Source of the DNA: Erwinia sp.
Lineage (GTDB): Bacteria; Pseudomonadota; Gammaproteobacteria; Enterobacterales; Enterobacteriaceae
NCBI GenBank assembly: GCA_003512805.1
Contig: DOOK01000041.1
Coordinates: 3,154 to 8,717, forward strand
Reading direction: 5' to 3'
DNA length: 5,564 bases
Within the stretch, counting starts at the first letter, position 1. Every line of letters begins with the position of its first letter. The notes beneath the pieces are model-generated. The model did not search any database and was not told the DNA's origin. It saw only the letters and a list, made by a program, of their open reading frames with translations. A program made the translations under genes and the position numbers. Below, in pieces: positions 1-5,216 of this stretch.

Positions 1-453
1 ACGCTTGTTGCGCGCCCACTAGGCCCCTTTCGCTGGGTGACCTGTGCATCACCAGCGTATCTCCGGGAAAACGGTATCCCGCGGTCACCGGAAGATCTGT
101 CCGGCCATCAGGCAATCCACTATTTTTCAGGTCAGGCCAGGCGGGCAAATGAGATGCGCTTTGTTCGCGGCACCGATATGCTGTCCATTCCCGTGAACGG
201 CAAAGTAGCCGTGAATGAGACGGGACTCTATATAAAAATGTGTCTTGATGGTTTCGGGCTGGCACAGCTTGCTGAAAACGTTGTTTCAGAACATATGCGG
301 GAAGGAAGGCTAATTGAGGTTCTGGCAGACTGGCAGCCGCCGCCCGTGCCCGTTACGCTGCTTTACCCGCACCAGCGCTTTCTCTCTCCCGCGGTGCGGG
401 CTTTTGCTGACTGGATTGCCGGGCTTATCGGTCAGGACAAGCCCGCAAAATAA
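1..453 (+). CDS. LysR-type transcriptional regulator, C-terminal part (5' end outside window)
   Basis: The frame is open from base 1 and ends at TAA 451-453, giving 150 visible residues. An internal GTG at 37 is in frame but is not the start, because the reading continues upstream (TLVARPLGPFRW before VTCASPAYL). The visible part is the second half of a LysR substrate-binding domain of the CrgA-like type. Its signs are the run WVTCASPAYLRENG, the following PxxPEDLxGHxAIHYFSG stretch, the central VNETGLYIKMCLDGFGLAQL segment and the late LLYPHQRFLSPAVRAFADW block. The N-terminal winged helix-turn-helix lies off the window. Members of this family bind DNA as tetramers and respond to a small ligand. 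The ligand and target genes cannot be read here; its target is usually a divergent gene, which would lie to the left. It converges on nimT with about 100 bp between them. Confidence 0.93.
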   Translation, partial: TLVARPLGPFRWVTCASPAYLRENGIPRSPEDLSGHQAIHYFSGQARRANEMRFVRGTDMLSIPVNGKVAVNETGLYIKMCLDGFGLAQLAENVVSEHMREGRLIEVLADWQPPPVPVTLLYPHQRFLSPAVRAFADWIAGLIGQDKPAK

Positions 454-557
454 AGGTAAACCGCGTCAGGCTTACGCTGACCGTTGTTCTACACAGGCCT
501 GAGCCCCTGTAGCCGACCAGCCCATTACCAGGCTTCTCCTGCAGTTAAAGCAACGCT

Positions 558-1745
558 TTAGCTCGGGGACAGGGCGGGTTTCACGTATGCATTTCGTCCA
601 GCCGCTATACCGGTCACGGCACCAGCCACAGCAATCGCGGCGGTTATCAGCAACGGCACGCTCCAGCCCCCGGACACATCATGCACTTTACCCAACAACA
701 GGGGACCCATAGCCGCCATAAGGTAGCCAACACACTGTGCCATGCCTGAGAGAGCCGCCGCGTCGCCTGCATGTCTTGTGCGCAGCCCGATAAAGGTAAG
801 GCCGAGCATCATGCTGGCACCCGAGCCAAATCCCAGAATGGCGGCCCACAGCATCGCCAGATTGGGTGCATAAAGGATGCCGACAAGAGAAAGCGCCGAC
901 AGCAGGCTAACCGCGGCGGCGGCAATTCTCTGATCTTTCAGCCGACGTAGCGTGGCCGCCAATATTAACCCCGGAACAGCCGTGGTCAGCTGCAACATCC
1001 CATGTATGGCGCCTGCTTTTTCAGCAGCCATTCCCCGATCGGCAAGAATGGCAGGCAGCCAGCCGACGGCAACATAAAACGGCATGGCATTCAGCCCCAT
1101 AAAAAGTGTGACCTGCCAGGCCAAAGGGGATCGCCAGACGGCGGCATTGGCAACGGTTTCCGGAACTGACGTTGTATGAGGGTGTTTTTTTAGCTGTGGC
1201 AGCCATAGAACCATTGCCATAAGCGGGAGGACGATTATCAGGGTCAGCGCGGTGTGCCAGCCCCAGAGCTGCGTCAGGGGGATCATCAGGGCTGAACCGA
1301 CTGCGCCAACCGCCCCCATGGTAATGGAATAAGCGCCCGTCATGGAGGCCATATTTGCTGAAAAATCACGTTTTATCAGGCCCGGCAGCAGAACATTGCC
1401 CAGCGCGATTCCCGCGCCTGCCAGTATCGTGCCGGCATATAGCGCCCACACGCTGCCTGTCGGGCGGAGCAAAACGCCAGCGGATATCACTGCCAGCGCG
1501 TAAAAAAGGGTACGTTCCAGCCCTACTCTCCGGGCAATGAATGCGCTTACCGGTGACAGTATGGCAAAAGCCAACAGCGGTAAGGCGTTGAGAAGTCCCG
1601 CTGCGGTAATGCTTAGCCCTGAACTGTCACGGATGAGCGGTAAAATCGGTGCAATACTGGTGAACGGAGCGCGGAGGTTAGCAGCAATCAACATGATCCC
1701 TGCTATAAGGGCGGCGACGTGCCACCTGTTCCTGATGTCTGACAT
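558..1745 (-). CDS. nimT: MFS transporter NimT (YeaN), CynX/NimT family; probable 2-nitroimidazole exporter
   Basis: This 395-residue, strongly hydrophobic protein matches the 12-helix major facilitator fold and the length of E. coli YeaN/NimT. Diagnostic stretches shared, as I recall them, with E. coli NimT are GIALGNVLLPGLIKRDF (about 112-128), TGAYSITMGA (136-145), WRSPLAWQVTLFMGLN (204-219), GWLPAIL (228-234), the FGSGASMMLGLTFIGLR block (306-322), ALSGMAQ (331-337) and HDVSGGWSVPL (355-365). It sits in the inner membrane. The E. coli protein exports 2-nitroimidazole and raises resistance to it; the substrate here is inferred from homology. Start ATG 1743-1745 is preceded by GAGGGA (plus-strand 1757-1762) with an 11-nt gap. 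It is divergent from nimR, which fits the known NimR-controlled arrangement. The family also holds the cyanate transporter CynX, but the neighbouring AraC-type gene favours NimT. Confidence 0.93.
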   Translation of the reverse strand: MSDIRNRWHVAALIAGIMLIAANLRAPFTSIAPILPLIRDSSGLSITAAGLLNALPLLAFAILSPVSAFIARRVGLERTLFYALAVISAGVLLRPTGSVWALYAGTILAGAGIALGNVLLPGLIKRDFSANMASMTGAYSITMGAVGAVGSALMIPLTQLWGWHTALTLIIVLPLMAMVLWLPQLKKHPHTTSVPETVANAAVWRSPLAWQVTLFMGLNAMPFYVAVGWLPAILADRGMAAEKAGAIHGMLQLTTAVPGLILAATLRRLKDQRIAAAAVSLLSALSLVGILYAPNLAMLWAAILGFGSGASMMLGLTFIGLRTRHAGDAAALSGMAQCVGYLMAAMGPLLLGKVHDVSGGWSVPLLITAAIAVAGAVTGIAAGRNAYVKPALSPS

Positions 1746-1774
1746 ATTTCTGGTTTTCCCTCAAAAAAGAGAAA

Positions 1775-1801
1775 CTTTAAGCCAGGCATGCGCTGTATAA
1801 T
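1775..1801 (+). promoter_or_regulatory. Probable nimR promoter
   Basis: A perfect TATAAT box lies at 1796-1801. No good -35 box is present at 16-18 bp; the nearest partial match is CTTTAA at 1775-1780, only 15 bp away, so the promoter may need help or be weak. Transcription would begin near 1808, leaving a leader of about 24 nt. The near-palindrome CAGGCATGCGCTG (1784-1796) fills the spacer and would be a natural position for a repressor. This is a consensus match by eye only. Confidence 0.5.
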
Positions 1802-1802
1802 A

Positions 1803-1827
1803 TAGATAACCTGACAACATATATCTA
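1803..1827. promoter_or_regulatory. Candidate operator between nimT and nimR
   Basis: TAGATA at 1803-1808 and TATCTA at 1822-1827 form a perfect 6-bp inverted repeat with 13 bp between the arms. The repeat centre is about half-way between the nimR -10 box and its ATG, and upstream of nimT on the other strand. AraC-type proteins bind paired half sites, and NimR acts from this spacer in E. coli, so this is a reasonable site. The arms are AT-rich and could be chance. Confidence 0.3.
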
Positions 1828-1831
1828 AATT

Positions 1832-2626
1832 ATGCCAACAGATAAAAAAACTGTTTATTCACCCGATGCGTTTGATTCAGAACTTTTCGCTCAGGCGGCA
1901 GTCGCCCTGCGGGTCACTTCTGCAGACGACGATTTAAGCAGCCGTCCCCATGCGCACCGAAAAGGACAACTAATACTTGCTTTGCACGGCGCCGTCAGTT
2001 GTGAGGTACATAATGCGCTGTGGCTTGTTCCGCCCCGCCACGCCGTCTGGATCCCCGGGCATTCACTGCACAGTTGCCACGTCACGCAAAACGCGCGTAC
2101 CTGCTTTCTTTTCATTGAGCCAGGCGCAGCACGGATGCCAGAGATCTGCTGTGTGATTGCTATCACACCTCTTGTCCGCGAACTCATCCTTCATCTCGCA
2201 GAACAGGACCCGTCTTATCCTGTGGAAGGCAAAACAGCCCGGCTTGCGGCTGTCCTTCTCGAACAAATTCCCAACGAGCCAGTTAAAGAGCTGTATCTGC
2301 CCGTCTCTGACCACTCTAAGATCAGGCATATTGCGGATGCACTTTTTTCAGATCCGGGCGACAGAACCACATTACGACAATGGGCTGCTCAGCTTGCAAC
2401 GAGCGAACGTTCGCTGGCCCGGCTGTTGGAAAGCGAGACAGGCATGAGTTTCGGGCGCTGGCGCCAGCGGCTGCATCTGATGGTTGCCCTAAGTCACCTG
2501 GCCGAGGGCCAGTCCGTTCAGAACGTCGCCGGCACGCTGGGGTATGATTCTGTCAGCGCCTTTATCACCATGTTCAAAAAAGCTCTGGGTAAATCGCCAA
2601 CACAATATTTTTCGACAGCTGACTGA
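1832..2626 (+). CDS. nimR: AraC-family transcriptional regulator NimR (YeaM)
   Basis: The product has 264 residues. The N-terminal half is a cupin-like sensing domain, with HAHRKGQLILALHGAVSCEV at about 40-59 and the PPRHAVWIPGHSLHSC segment at 67-82, typical of the YeaM/NimR type. The C-terminal part is a double helix-turn-helix: first helices around 180-207 (TLRQWAAQLATSERSLARLLESETGMSF) and second around 225-256, ending in the GYDSVSAFITMFKKALGKSP signature of AraC/XylS proteins. In E. coli NimR controls the divergent nimT. Gene order, orientation and the short shared spacer are the same here, so the same role is inferred. ATG 1832 is the first start in the frame, but no SD is visible in front of it (AT-rich spacer only), so translation may be weak. 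The start is placed by the consensus -10 box about 30 bp upstream. Confidence 0.9.
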   Translation: MPTDKKTVYSPDAFDSELFAQAAVALRVTSADDDLSSRPHAHRKGQLILALHGAVSCEVHNALWLVPPRHAVWIPGHSLHSCHVTQNARTCFLFIEPGAARMPEICCVIAITPLVRELILHLAEQDPSYPVEGKTARLAAVLLEQIPNEPVKELYLPVSDHSKIRHIADALFSDPGDRTTLRQWAAQLATSERSLARLLESETGMSFGRWRQRLHLMVALSHLAEGQSVQNVAGTLGYDSVSAFITMFKKALGKSPTQYFSTAD

Positions 2627-2874
2627 AATATCATACTCACTCGCCTGTTATTACTTACGTTGTCATAACCGCTCCCGTTTTATATTTGGCATCCGCCTTT
2701 ATATAACCTGCTGCCTGTCAGTAGCGGACGTTGAAGAAAAAGCGCGTAAATAAAGGGGCCAGGCCAATCGCCCCGCTTTGATGTTTGAAAAAAGAGTTCC
2801 TTTCTCAAATAATTTGGATAACGGTCGGGGGGTCACCTCCGATAAAGGATAAATATAGAATAAAGGAGAAATTT
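2627..2874. other. Spacer after nimR, no convincing gene
   Basis: This stretch holds a hairpin at 2755-2774 and a possible promoter, TTTATA 2679-2684 and TATAAC 2702-2707, 17 bp apart and pointing right. A 23-codon frame at 2781-2852 lacks any ribosome binding site. An open frame that overlaps the end of nimR and stops at 2753 reads as a shadow. The stretch just before 2875 is purine-rich and carries the SD of the next small frame. Confidence 0.5.
2752..2779. terminator. Weak hairpin, possible terminator
   Basis: GGGGC 2755-2759 pairs with GCCCC 2770-2774 around a 10-nt loop. Read rightward it is followed by GCTTTG, a poor T-tract. Read leftward it is followed by TTTATTTA, a better one, so it may stop transcripts arriving from the minus-strand remnants as much as from nimR. 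A stem of only five pairs keeps confidence low. Confidence 0.3.
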
Positions 2875-2946
2875 ATGACGCTATCCGATGCAGAAGTGAA
2901 CATATTCAGCATTATGGTTATAAGCCTTATCCGGCTATGTGCTTAG
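2875..2946 (+). CDS. Possible 23-residue small protein
   Basis: AAGGAG at 2863-2868 stands 6 nt before ATG 2875, the ideal spacing, and the frame runs to TAG 2944-2946. The product begins MTLSDAEVNIF and continues into a hydrophobic stretch, SIMVISLIRLCA, which could insert in a membrane. I do not recognise it. It may instead be the surviving 5' end of a longer gene, because another frame stays open past it to about 2970. Its stop overlaps, on the opposite strand, the stop of the membrane pseudogene at 2943. The support is the ribosome binding site alone. Confidence 0.35.
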   Translation: MTLSDAEVNIFSIMVISLIRLCA

Positions 2947-3403
2947 ACACGTTTCAACATTCCAGCTAACAGCAGCAGGAACCAATATAAGAATCCAGTC
3001 AGTGCTGTGATAAAATGACGAGCCAGAAGCGCGTTGGTGGTGATTAGCGCAGCGAGCATCCTCAGTGAAGACACCAAAAAGTTAATATAGGTGGCTGCGG
3101 CGATAAACCGGGTAAATGAAGGAAGCAAAACAGATTAAAAGCAAAAGCTCTCAGAAAGAGTGGGACAATACCGCTACCGGAAGCGCATCCTGCCAGGGAG
3201 GCGCACCGGGCTGGCGGGGAAAATAGCGCGCCAGCCCAGGTAAAGTGGTTCAGCAGGCCCAGGTTATAGCGCTCAATAGCGCTTTCCTTTTTCCGGCCAT
3301 GCTGTAAGCGTTTATAATAAATACGGCCGGTTAACAGGGGCAGAAATCGCAACAGCACACCGTCAATGACTGAATAGTGCCGACGACGTATTGACCTGTA
3401 CAA
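2943..3403 (-). pseudogene. Frameshifted small multi-pass membrane protein of unknown family
   Basis: Two overlapping minus-strand frames read as one interrupted protein. The first starts at TTG 3401-3403 with GAGGA 8 nt upstream (minus strand, 3416-3412). It runs YRSIRRRHYSVIDGVLLRFL, then a basic patch (KRLQHGRKKES), then WAGALFSPPA and a hydrophobic stretch ending near AFNLFCF, and closes at a TGA near 3062. The second frame continues in kind from about 3128, with FIAAATYINFLVSSLRMLAAL and GFLYWFLLLLAGMLKRV, to TAA at 2943. The span is 461 nt, so restoring one base would give about 153 residues with a basic N-terminal region and about four membrane segments. The shift must lie between about 3062 and 3139, near the T-runs of the minus strand. 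A sequencing error is possible. I do not recognise the family. Confidence 0.5.
3208..3237. repeat. Perfect 9-bp inverted repeat (hairpin)
   Basis: GGGCTGGCG 3208-3216 and CGCCAGCCC 3229-3237 are perfect reverse complements with a 12-nt loop. The hairpin lies within the membrane pseudogene, near its WAGALFSPPA codons. Neither strand carries a T-tract after it, so it is not a typical terminator. Its role is unknown. Confidence 0.6.
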
Positions 3404-3425
3404 GGAGTGTTTCCTCGCGCAGCGA

Positions 3426-3572
3426 TCACATTACTAACTGCGCATCCAGCCAGCGACGCAGCACTGGTGACAACTTGCTCAATTTGCCAAATTATCTCTG
3501 CCTGTATCGGTGCGACAGAAAAACAGTCAGAAGAGAGTCTGGCGCGAAGGACGGCCTTAATTTCTTTATCAC
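3426..3572 (-). pseudogene. Possible short gene with an internal stop, upstream of the membrane pseudogene
   Basis: From GTG 3570-3572 the minus strand reads IKKLRPSFAPDSLLTVFLSH and then YRQR. It meets TAA at 3492-3494, and continues in the same frame as FGKLSKLSPVLRRWLDAQL to TGA at 3426. Both halves look protein-like (basic and amphipathic), and the end lies 22 nt before the TTG start of the membrane pseudogene, the spacing of an operon. No family is recognised. It could be chance reading in a non-coding stretch; a plus-strand frame over 3407-3730 is also open but has unconvincing composition. Confidence 0.25.
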
Positions 3573-3694
3573 CTCAAACCGGGTTTAGCGCGCGAATAAT
3601 TAATTTAGTCAATCTTGCTCAGGCTGCGGGAGCGTGCTGTTTAGCCACGCGAAAAAGATCCTTCAGGCTATCGGCTCTTGAGTGGGCGTTATGG

Positions 3695-3723
3695 ACGACA
3701 GCGTTATCCGCGCATACTATAAA
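3695..3723 (+). promoter_or_regulatory. Probable promoter of the DUF2442 gene
   Basis: ACGACA 3695-3700 (four of six to TTGACA) and TATAAA 3718-3723 (five of six to TATAAT) are separated by exactly 17 bp. Transcription would start near 3730, about 25 nt before the ATG and just ahead of its SD. This is a match by eye. Confidence 0.4.
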
Positions 3724-3755
3724 CAGATAATCTGAACGGGCAACCGGAGGTGATC

Positions 3756-4004
3756 ATGAGCGTTTCCATCACGGCAGCAGAATTTAACAGGGGCAAAATT
3801 TGGCTGCAGCTAAGCGATGGCCGAACCCTGGGCGTTCCGTTGGCTTACTTTCCCGTACTGGAAAGTGCCGACATTGAGCAGCTGGCAAAGTTTGAGCTGA
3901 GTGCGCGTGGCATTCACTGGGACGGGCTCAATGAAGACTTGTCGCTTGAAGGGCTACTGGCCGTGGAGCCACTACAAACCGTGCGGCCCCACTTCGTTAA
4001 ATAG
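3756..4004 (+). CDS. DUF2442 domain protein
   Basis: The product has 82 residues. I choose ATG 3756 because GGAGGT at 3746-3751 stands just before it; the in-frame GTG at 3750 lies inside that SD and is unlikely. The whole protein is one DUF2442 domain: WLQLSDGRTLGVPLAYFPVL (about 17-36), then a K/R-containing FELSARGIHWDGLNEDLSLEGLLA stretch (47-70) with the family's G-I-x-W-x-x-L-(N/D)-E-D-(L/I)-S pattern. The family is a small cytoplasmic one of unsettled function, usually just downstream of a DUF4160 gene, and the pair has been discussed as toxin-antitoxin-like. No DUF4160 is seen upstream here, so this copy is an orphan. The next gene begins 36 nt downstream and may be cotranscribed. Confidence 0.88.
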   Translation: MSVSITAAEFNRGKIWLQLSDGRTLGVPLAYFPVLESADIEQLAKFELSARGIHWDGLNEDLSLEGLLAVEPLQTVRPHFVK

Positions 4005-4040
4005 CCGCAAAGTCTGAATTTTTCATAGGGAGAGATAACG

Positions 4041-4337
4041 ATGAGTAAATATTTTCTGGCCTGTTTTTTTGCGCTGTTCGCTTGTTCTGCAAGTGCCGGT
4101 CATGGTGACCCGAAAGGAAAAGAAGGTCATGGTGGCTATATGGGGTCATCTGGCGCAGATGGTGGAAACGGTTCAGATGGCGGCAGTACTGATAACACGC
4201 CCGGTCGGCCGGGTTGTCCGGGCGGTACGGATCCTGATTTATCCGGTAAATTTTATCTTCCTGGCACAACACAGGAATGCAACCCGGGTAAACAGGACTC
4301 AATGAAAAAACACCCGCCCACGGTAACCGGCGCGTGA
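4041..4337 (+). CDS. Small exported glycine-rich protein
   Basis: The product has 98 residues; AGGGAG at 4027-4032 lies 8 nt before ATG. Residues 1-19 (MSKYFLACFFALFACSASA) form a clear Sec signal peptide with a type I site after A19; LFAC at 12-15 is a poor lipobox, so a lipoprotein is less likely. The mature part of about 79 residues is polar and rich in glycine, aspartate and serine (GxxGADGGNGSDGG at about 36-48). It then has a proline/glycine segment with C59 and C80, which could form one disulfide in the periplasm or outside the cell. It ends in a basic patch (KQDSMKK) and a proline-containing tail. I recognise no family. Small secreted glycine-rich proteins of this kind are common in enterobacteria with no assigned role. 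The frame is 36 nt after DUF2442, and a strong terminator follows. Confidence 0.8.
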   Translation: MSKYFLACFFALFACSASAGHGDPKGKEGHGGYMGSSGADGGNGSDGGSTDNTPGRPGCPGGTDPDLSGKFYLPGTTQECNPGKQDSMKKHPPTVTGA

Positions 4338-4375
4338 TTCATTATTAGGGTAGATATTAAAGATGGCTACTGGCT

Positions 4376-4402
4376 AAAAATACCTCCACAGGCGGTTTTT
4401 TT
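4376..4402. terminator. Rho-independent terminator, probably bidirectional
   Basis: The stem ACC-T-CC (4382-4387) pairs with GG-C-GGT (4391-4396) around the loop ACA, with one internal mismatch, followed by seven T (4396-4402) and preceded by an A-rich run. It lies 45 bp after the stop of the glycine-rich gene. On the minus strand the stem is followed by ATTTTTA, so it can also end transcripts coming from the right. Confidence 0.75.
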
Positions 4403-4410
4403 AATCCAAC

Positions 4411-4539
4411 TTAGCGCGTGGTTTCGCTATCAATAAGCCGTATATTTTTAACCTGTCCGTCAGAGAACTCGACACCTGCTATAACAACACTTCTCCGGGG
4501 TTTTTGAGTATCGGAGGATTCGGGCAGGTGCATCGCCAT
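4411..4539 (-). CDS. Possible 42-residue small protein
   Basis: ATG 4537-4539 is preceded by the purine run GGAGGGGAGG (minus strand of 4551-4560), 11 nt away; a second in-frame ATG lies two codons in. The product starts MAMHLPESSDTQKPRRS and ends with a more protein-like VVIAGVEFSDGQVKNIRLID followed by SETTR. The stop is 9 bp before the bidirectional terminator, which fits a real 3' end. It lies about 117 nt downstream of the basic 109-residue gene on the same strand and could share its transcript. I recognise no family. It may also be the tail of a longer gene broken upstream, since an in-frame TAA lies some 30 nt before the ATG. Confidence 0.35.
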   Translation of the reverse strand: MAMHLPESSDTQKPRRSVVIAGVEFSDGQVKNIRLIDSETTR

Positions 4540-4655
4540 CCAATATAATACCTCCCCTCCGTCTGAGTATTATCCATACCGTATAACCGTCACTACTCAG
4601 TGATGAAATGTTCCGCGATACCCTGAGTCCGTTGTGAGGAAAAAATAAAGTCTGG

Positions 4656-4985
4656 CTACTCATCTCTCCATAACGACTGAAACTCAGCGGGAAGTTGTTC
4701 TTTTTCAAAACGGATAAACCAATAAATGTCACCGCCCGGCCCTACCATAGGGACTTCTCCCCATCCCTGATGAAACAGCCCCCGATGCCAGTCTGGCTTG
4801 ATGCGCCCACGCCGGTTGAGCCGCTCGCCATTGCAGGCTGTAGCCCGAATGGAAGGAAGGTTAATGAAAAAGCTAAACGGTACGCCTTCATTACGCGCAC
4901 GTCGCAGTTGCATGGATAGCCAACGCTGGTTGCGCTGACGAAGCTTTCTTTTGATATGTTTTCTCCTGCGCCGCGTGACTAACAA
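4656..4985 (-). CDS. Basic 109-residue protein of unknown function
   Basis: The frame runs from TTG 4983-4985 to TAG 4656. The N-terminal third is extremely basic, with TRRRRKHIKRKLRQRNQRW at about 4-22 followed by LSMQLRRAR. The middle has FSFFINLPSIRATACNGERL (about 37-56), then RRGRIKPDWHRGLF and GWGEVPMVGPGGDIYWFIRF (74-93), with an acidic tail. The mix of an arginine-rich head and a tryptophan/glycine-rich body suggests a nucleic-acid-binding or nucleoprotein role, but that is a guess, and I recognise no family. The codons look like real coding sequence. The start is uncertain: TTG lacks an SD and sits inside an inverted repeat, an AGGAG at minus 4964-4960 has no start codon after it, and the next in-frame ATG is residue 25. 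Confidence 0.65.
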   Translation of the reverse strand: MLVTRRRRKHIKRKLRQRNQRWLSMQLRRARNEGVPFSFFINLPSIRATACNGERLNRRGRIKPDWHRGLFHQGWGEVPMVGPGGDIYWFIRFEKEQLPAEFQSLWRDE

Positions 4986-4999
4986 AGTTAGTCGTTAGT
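4977..4999. repeat. ACTAAC repeat cluster, operator-like
   Basis: GACTAAC 4977-4983 and GTTAGTC 4987-4993 form a perfect 7-bp inverted repeat around AAA, and a further GTTAGT follows at 4994-4999. This makes three copies of one hexamer within 23 bp, two direct and one inverted. The cluster covers the apparent 5' end of the basic minus-strand gene, where a repressor could block its expression. Confidence 0.55.
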
Positions 5000-5013
5000 G
5001 TAATCCCGGAAAC

Positions 5014-5127
5014 TCATCCTTTTACAGGATGACGAATAAAAAGCGCCGGGGGTGATGCCCCCTAAACGGAATATCCACTTTGCGCCCGAAGCGGACACTG
5101 GCCCGCGCACGCTCCGCGCCAGGAGCG
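5014..5127. other. Hairpin-rich spacer between the basic gene and the acetyltransferase
   Basis: Four inverted repeats follow one another. TCATCC 5014-5019 pairs with GGATGA 5027-5032. GGGGG 5048-5052 pairs with CCCCC 5058-5062. TCCACTT 5074-5080 pairs with AAGCGGA 5089-5095 with one mismatch. CGCTCC 5110-5115 pairs with GGAGCG 5122-5127. Read leftward, the second hairpin is followed after GGCGC by TTTTTATT, so it may work as a weak minus-strand terminator. The CTTTG...CGAAGCGGAC part resembles a motif often seen between enterobacterial genes, from memory only. Confidence 0.45.
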
Positions 5128-5216
5128 GATGCCATTAATGTTATGTTAATTTATTGGGTTAAGCTCGCACCTGATGGTAAATTAGCCAAATCGTAAGATC
5201 CGCATAAGGAACAGTG

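Noticed and set aside
465..481. GTCAG/CTGAC hairpin after the LysR stop
   Set aside because: The stem has only five pairs with a 7-nt loop and is followed by CGTTGTTCT rather than a T-run; too weak to call a terminator.
546..560. TAAAGC-AAC-GCTTTA... perfect short palindrome at the nimT stop
   Set aside because: Six AT-rich pairs overlapping the stop codon, without a following T-tract; probably chance.
2781..2852. 23-codon frame MFEKRVPFSNNLDNG... before the small protein at 2875
   Set aside because: There is no ribosome binding site in front of it (CCCCGCTTTG) and nothing else supports it.
3293..3330. CCGGCC/GGCCGG inverted repeat in the membrane pseudogene
   Set aside because: Six bases with a 26-nt spacer, each arm nearly self-complementary; expected by chance in GC-rich coding sequence.
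3407..3730. Plus-strand open frame of 107 codons starting at GTG
   Set aside because: No SD that fits, composition unlike a folded protein (many Ser/Thr/Ala/Cys without pattern), and it opposes the better-supported minus-strand remnants and covers the DUF2442 promoter.
3619..3753. Minus-strand open stretch with a protein-like end (HSRADSLKDLFRVAKQHAPAA)
   Set aside because: No usable start codon, and it is antisense to the promoter and SD of the DUF2442 gene; too short to tell from chance.
3997..4302. Minus-strand open frame opposite the glycine-rich gene
   Set aside because: It is a shadow: it mirrors the gene's regular glycine codons and lacks a start signal, while the plus strand has an SD and a signal peptide.
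4460..4732. Minus-strand open frame of 90 codons
   Set aside because: It overlaps the end of the basic 109-residue gene in another frame, has no SD and reads as mixed, non-coding sequence.
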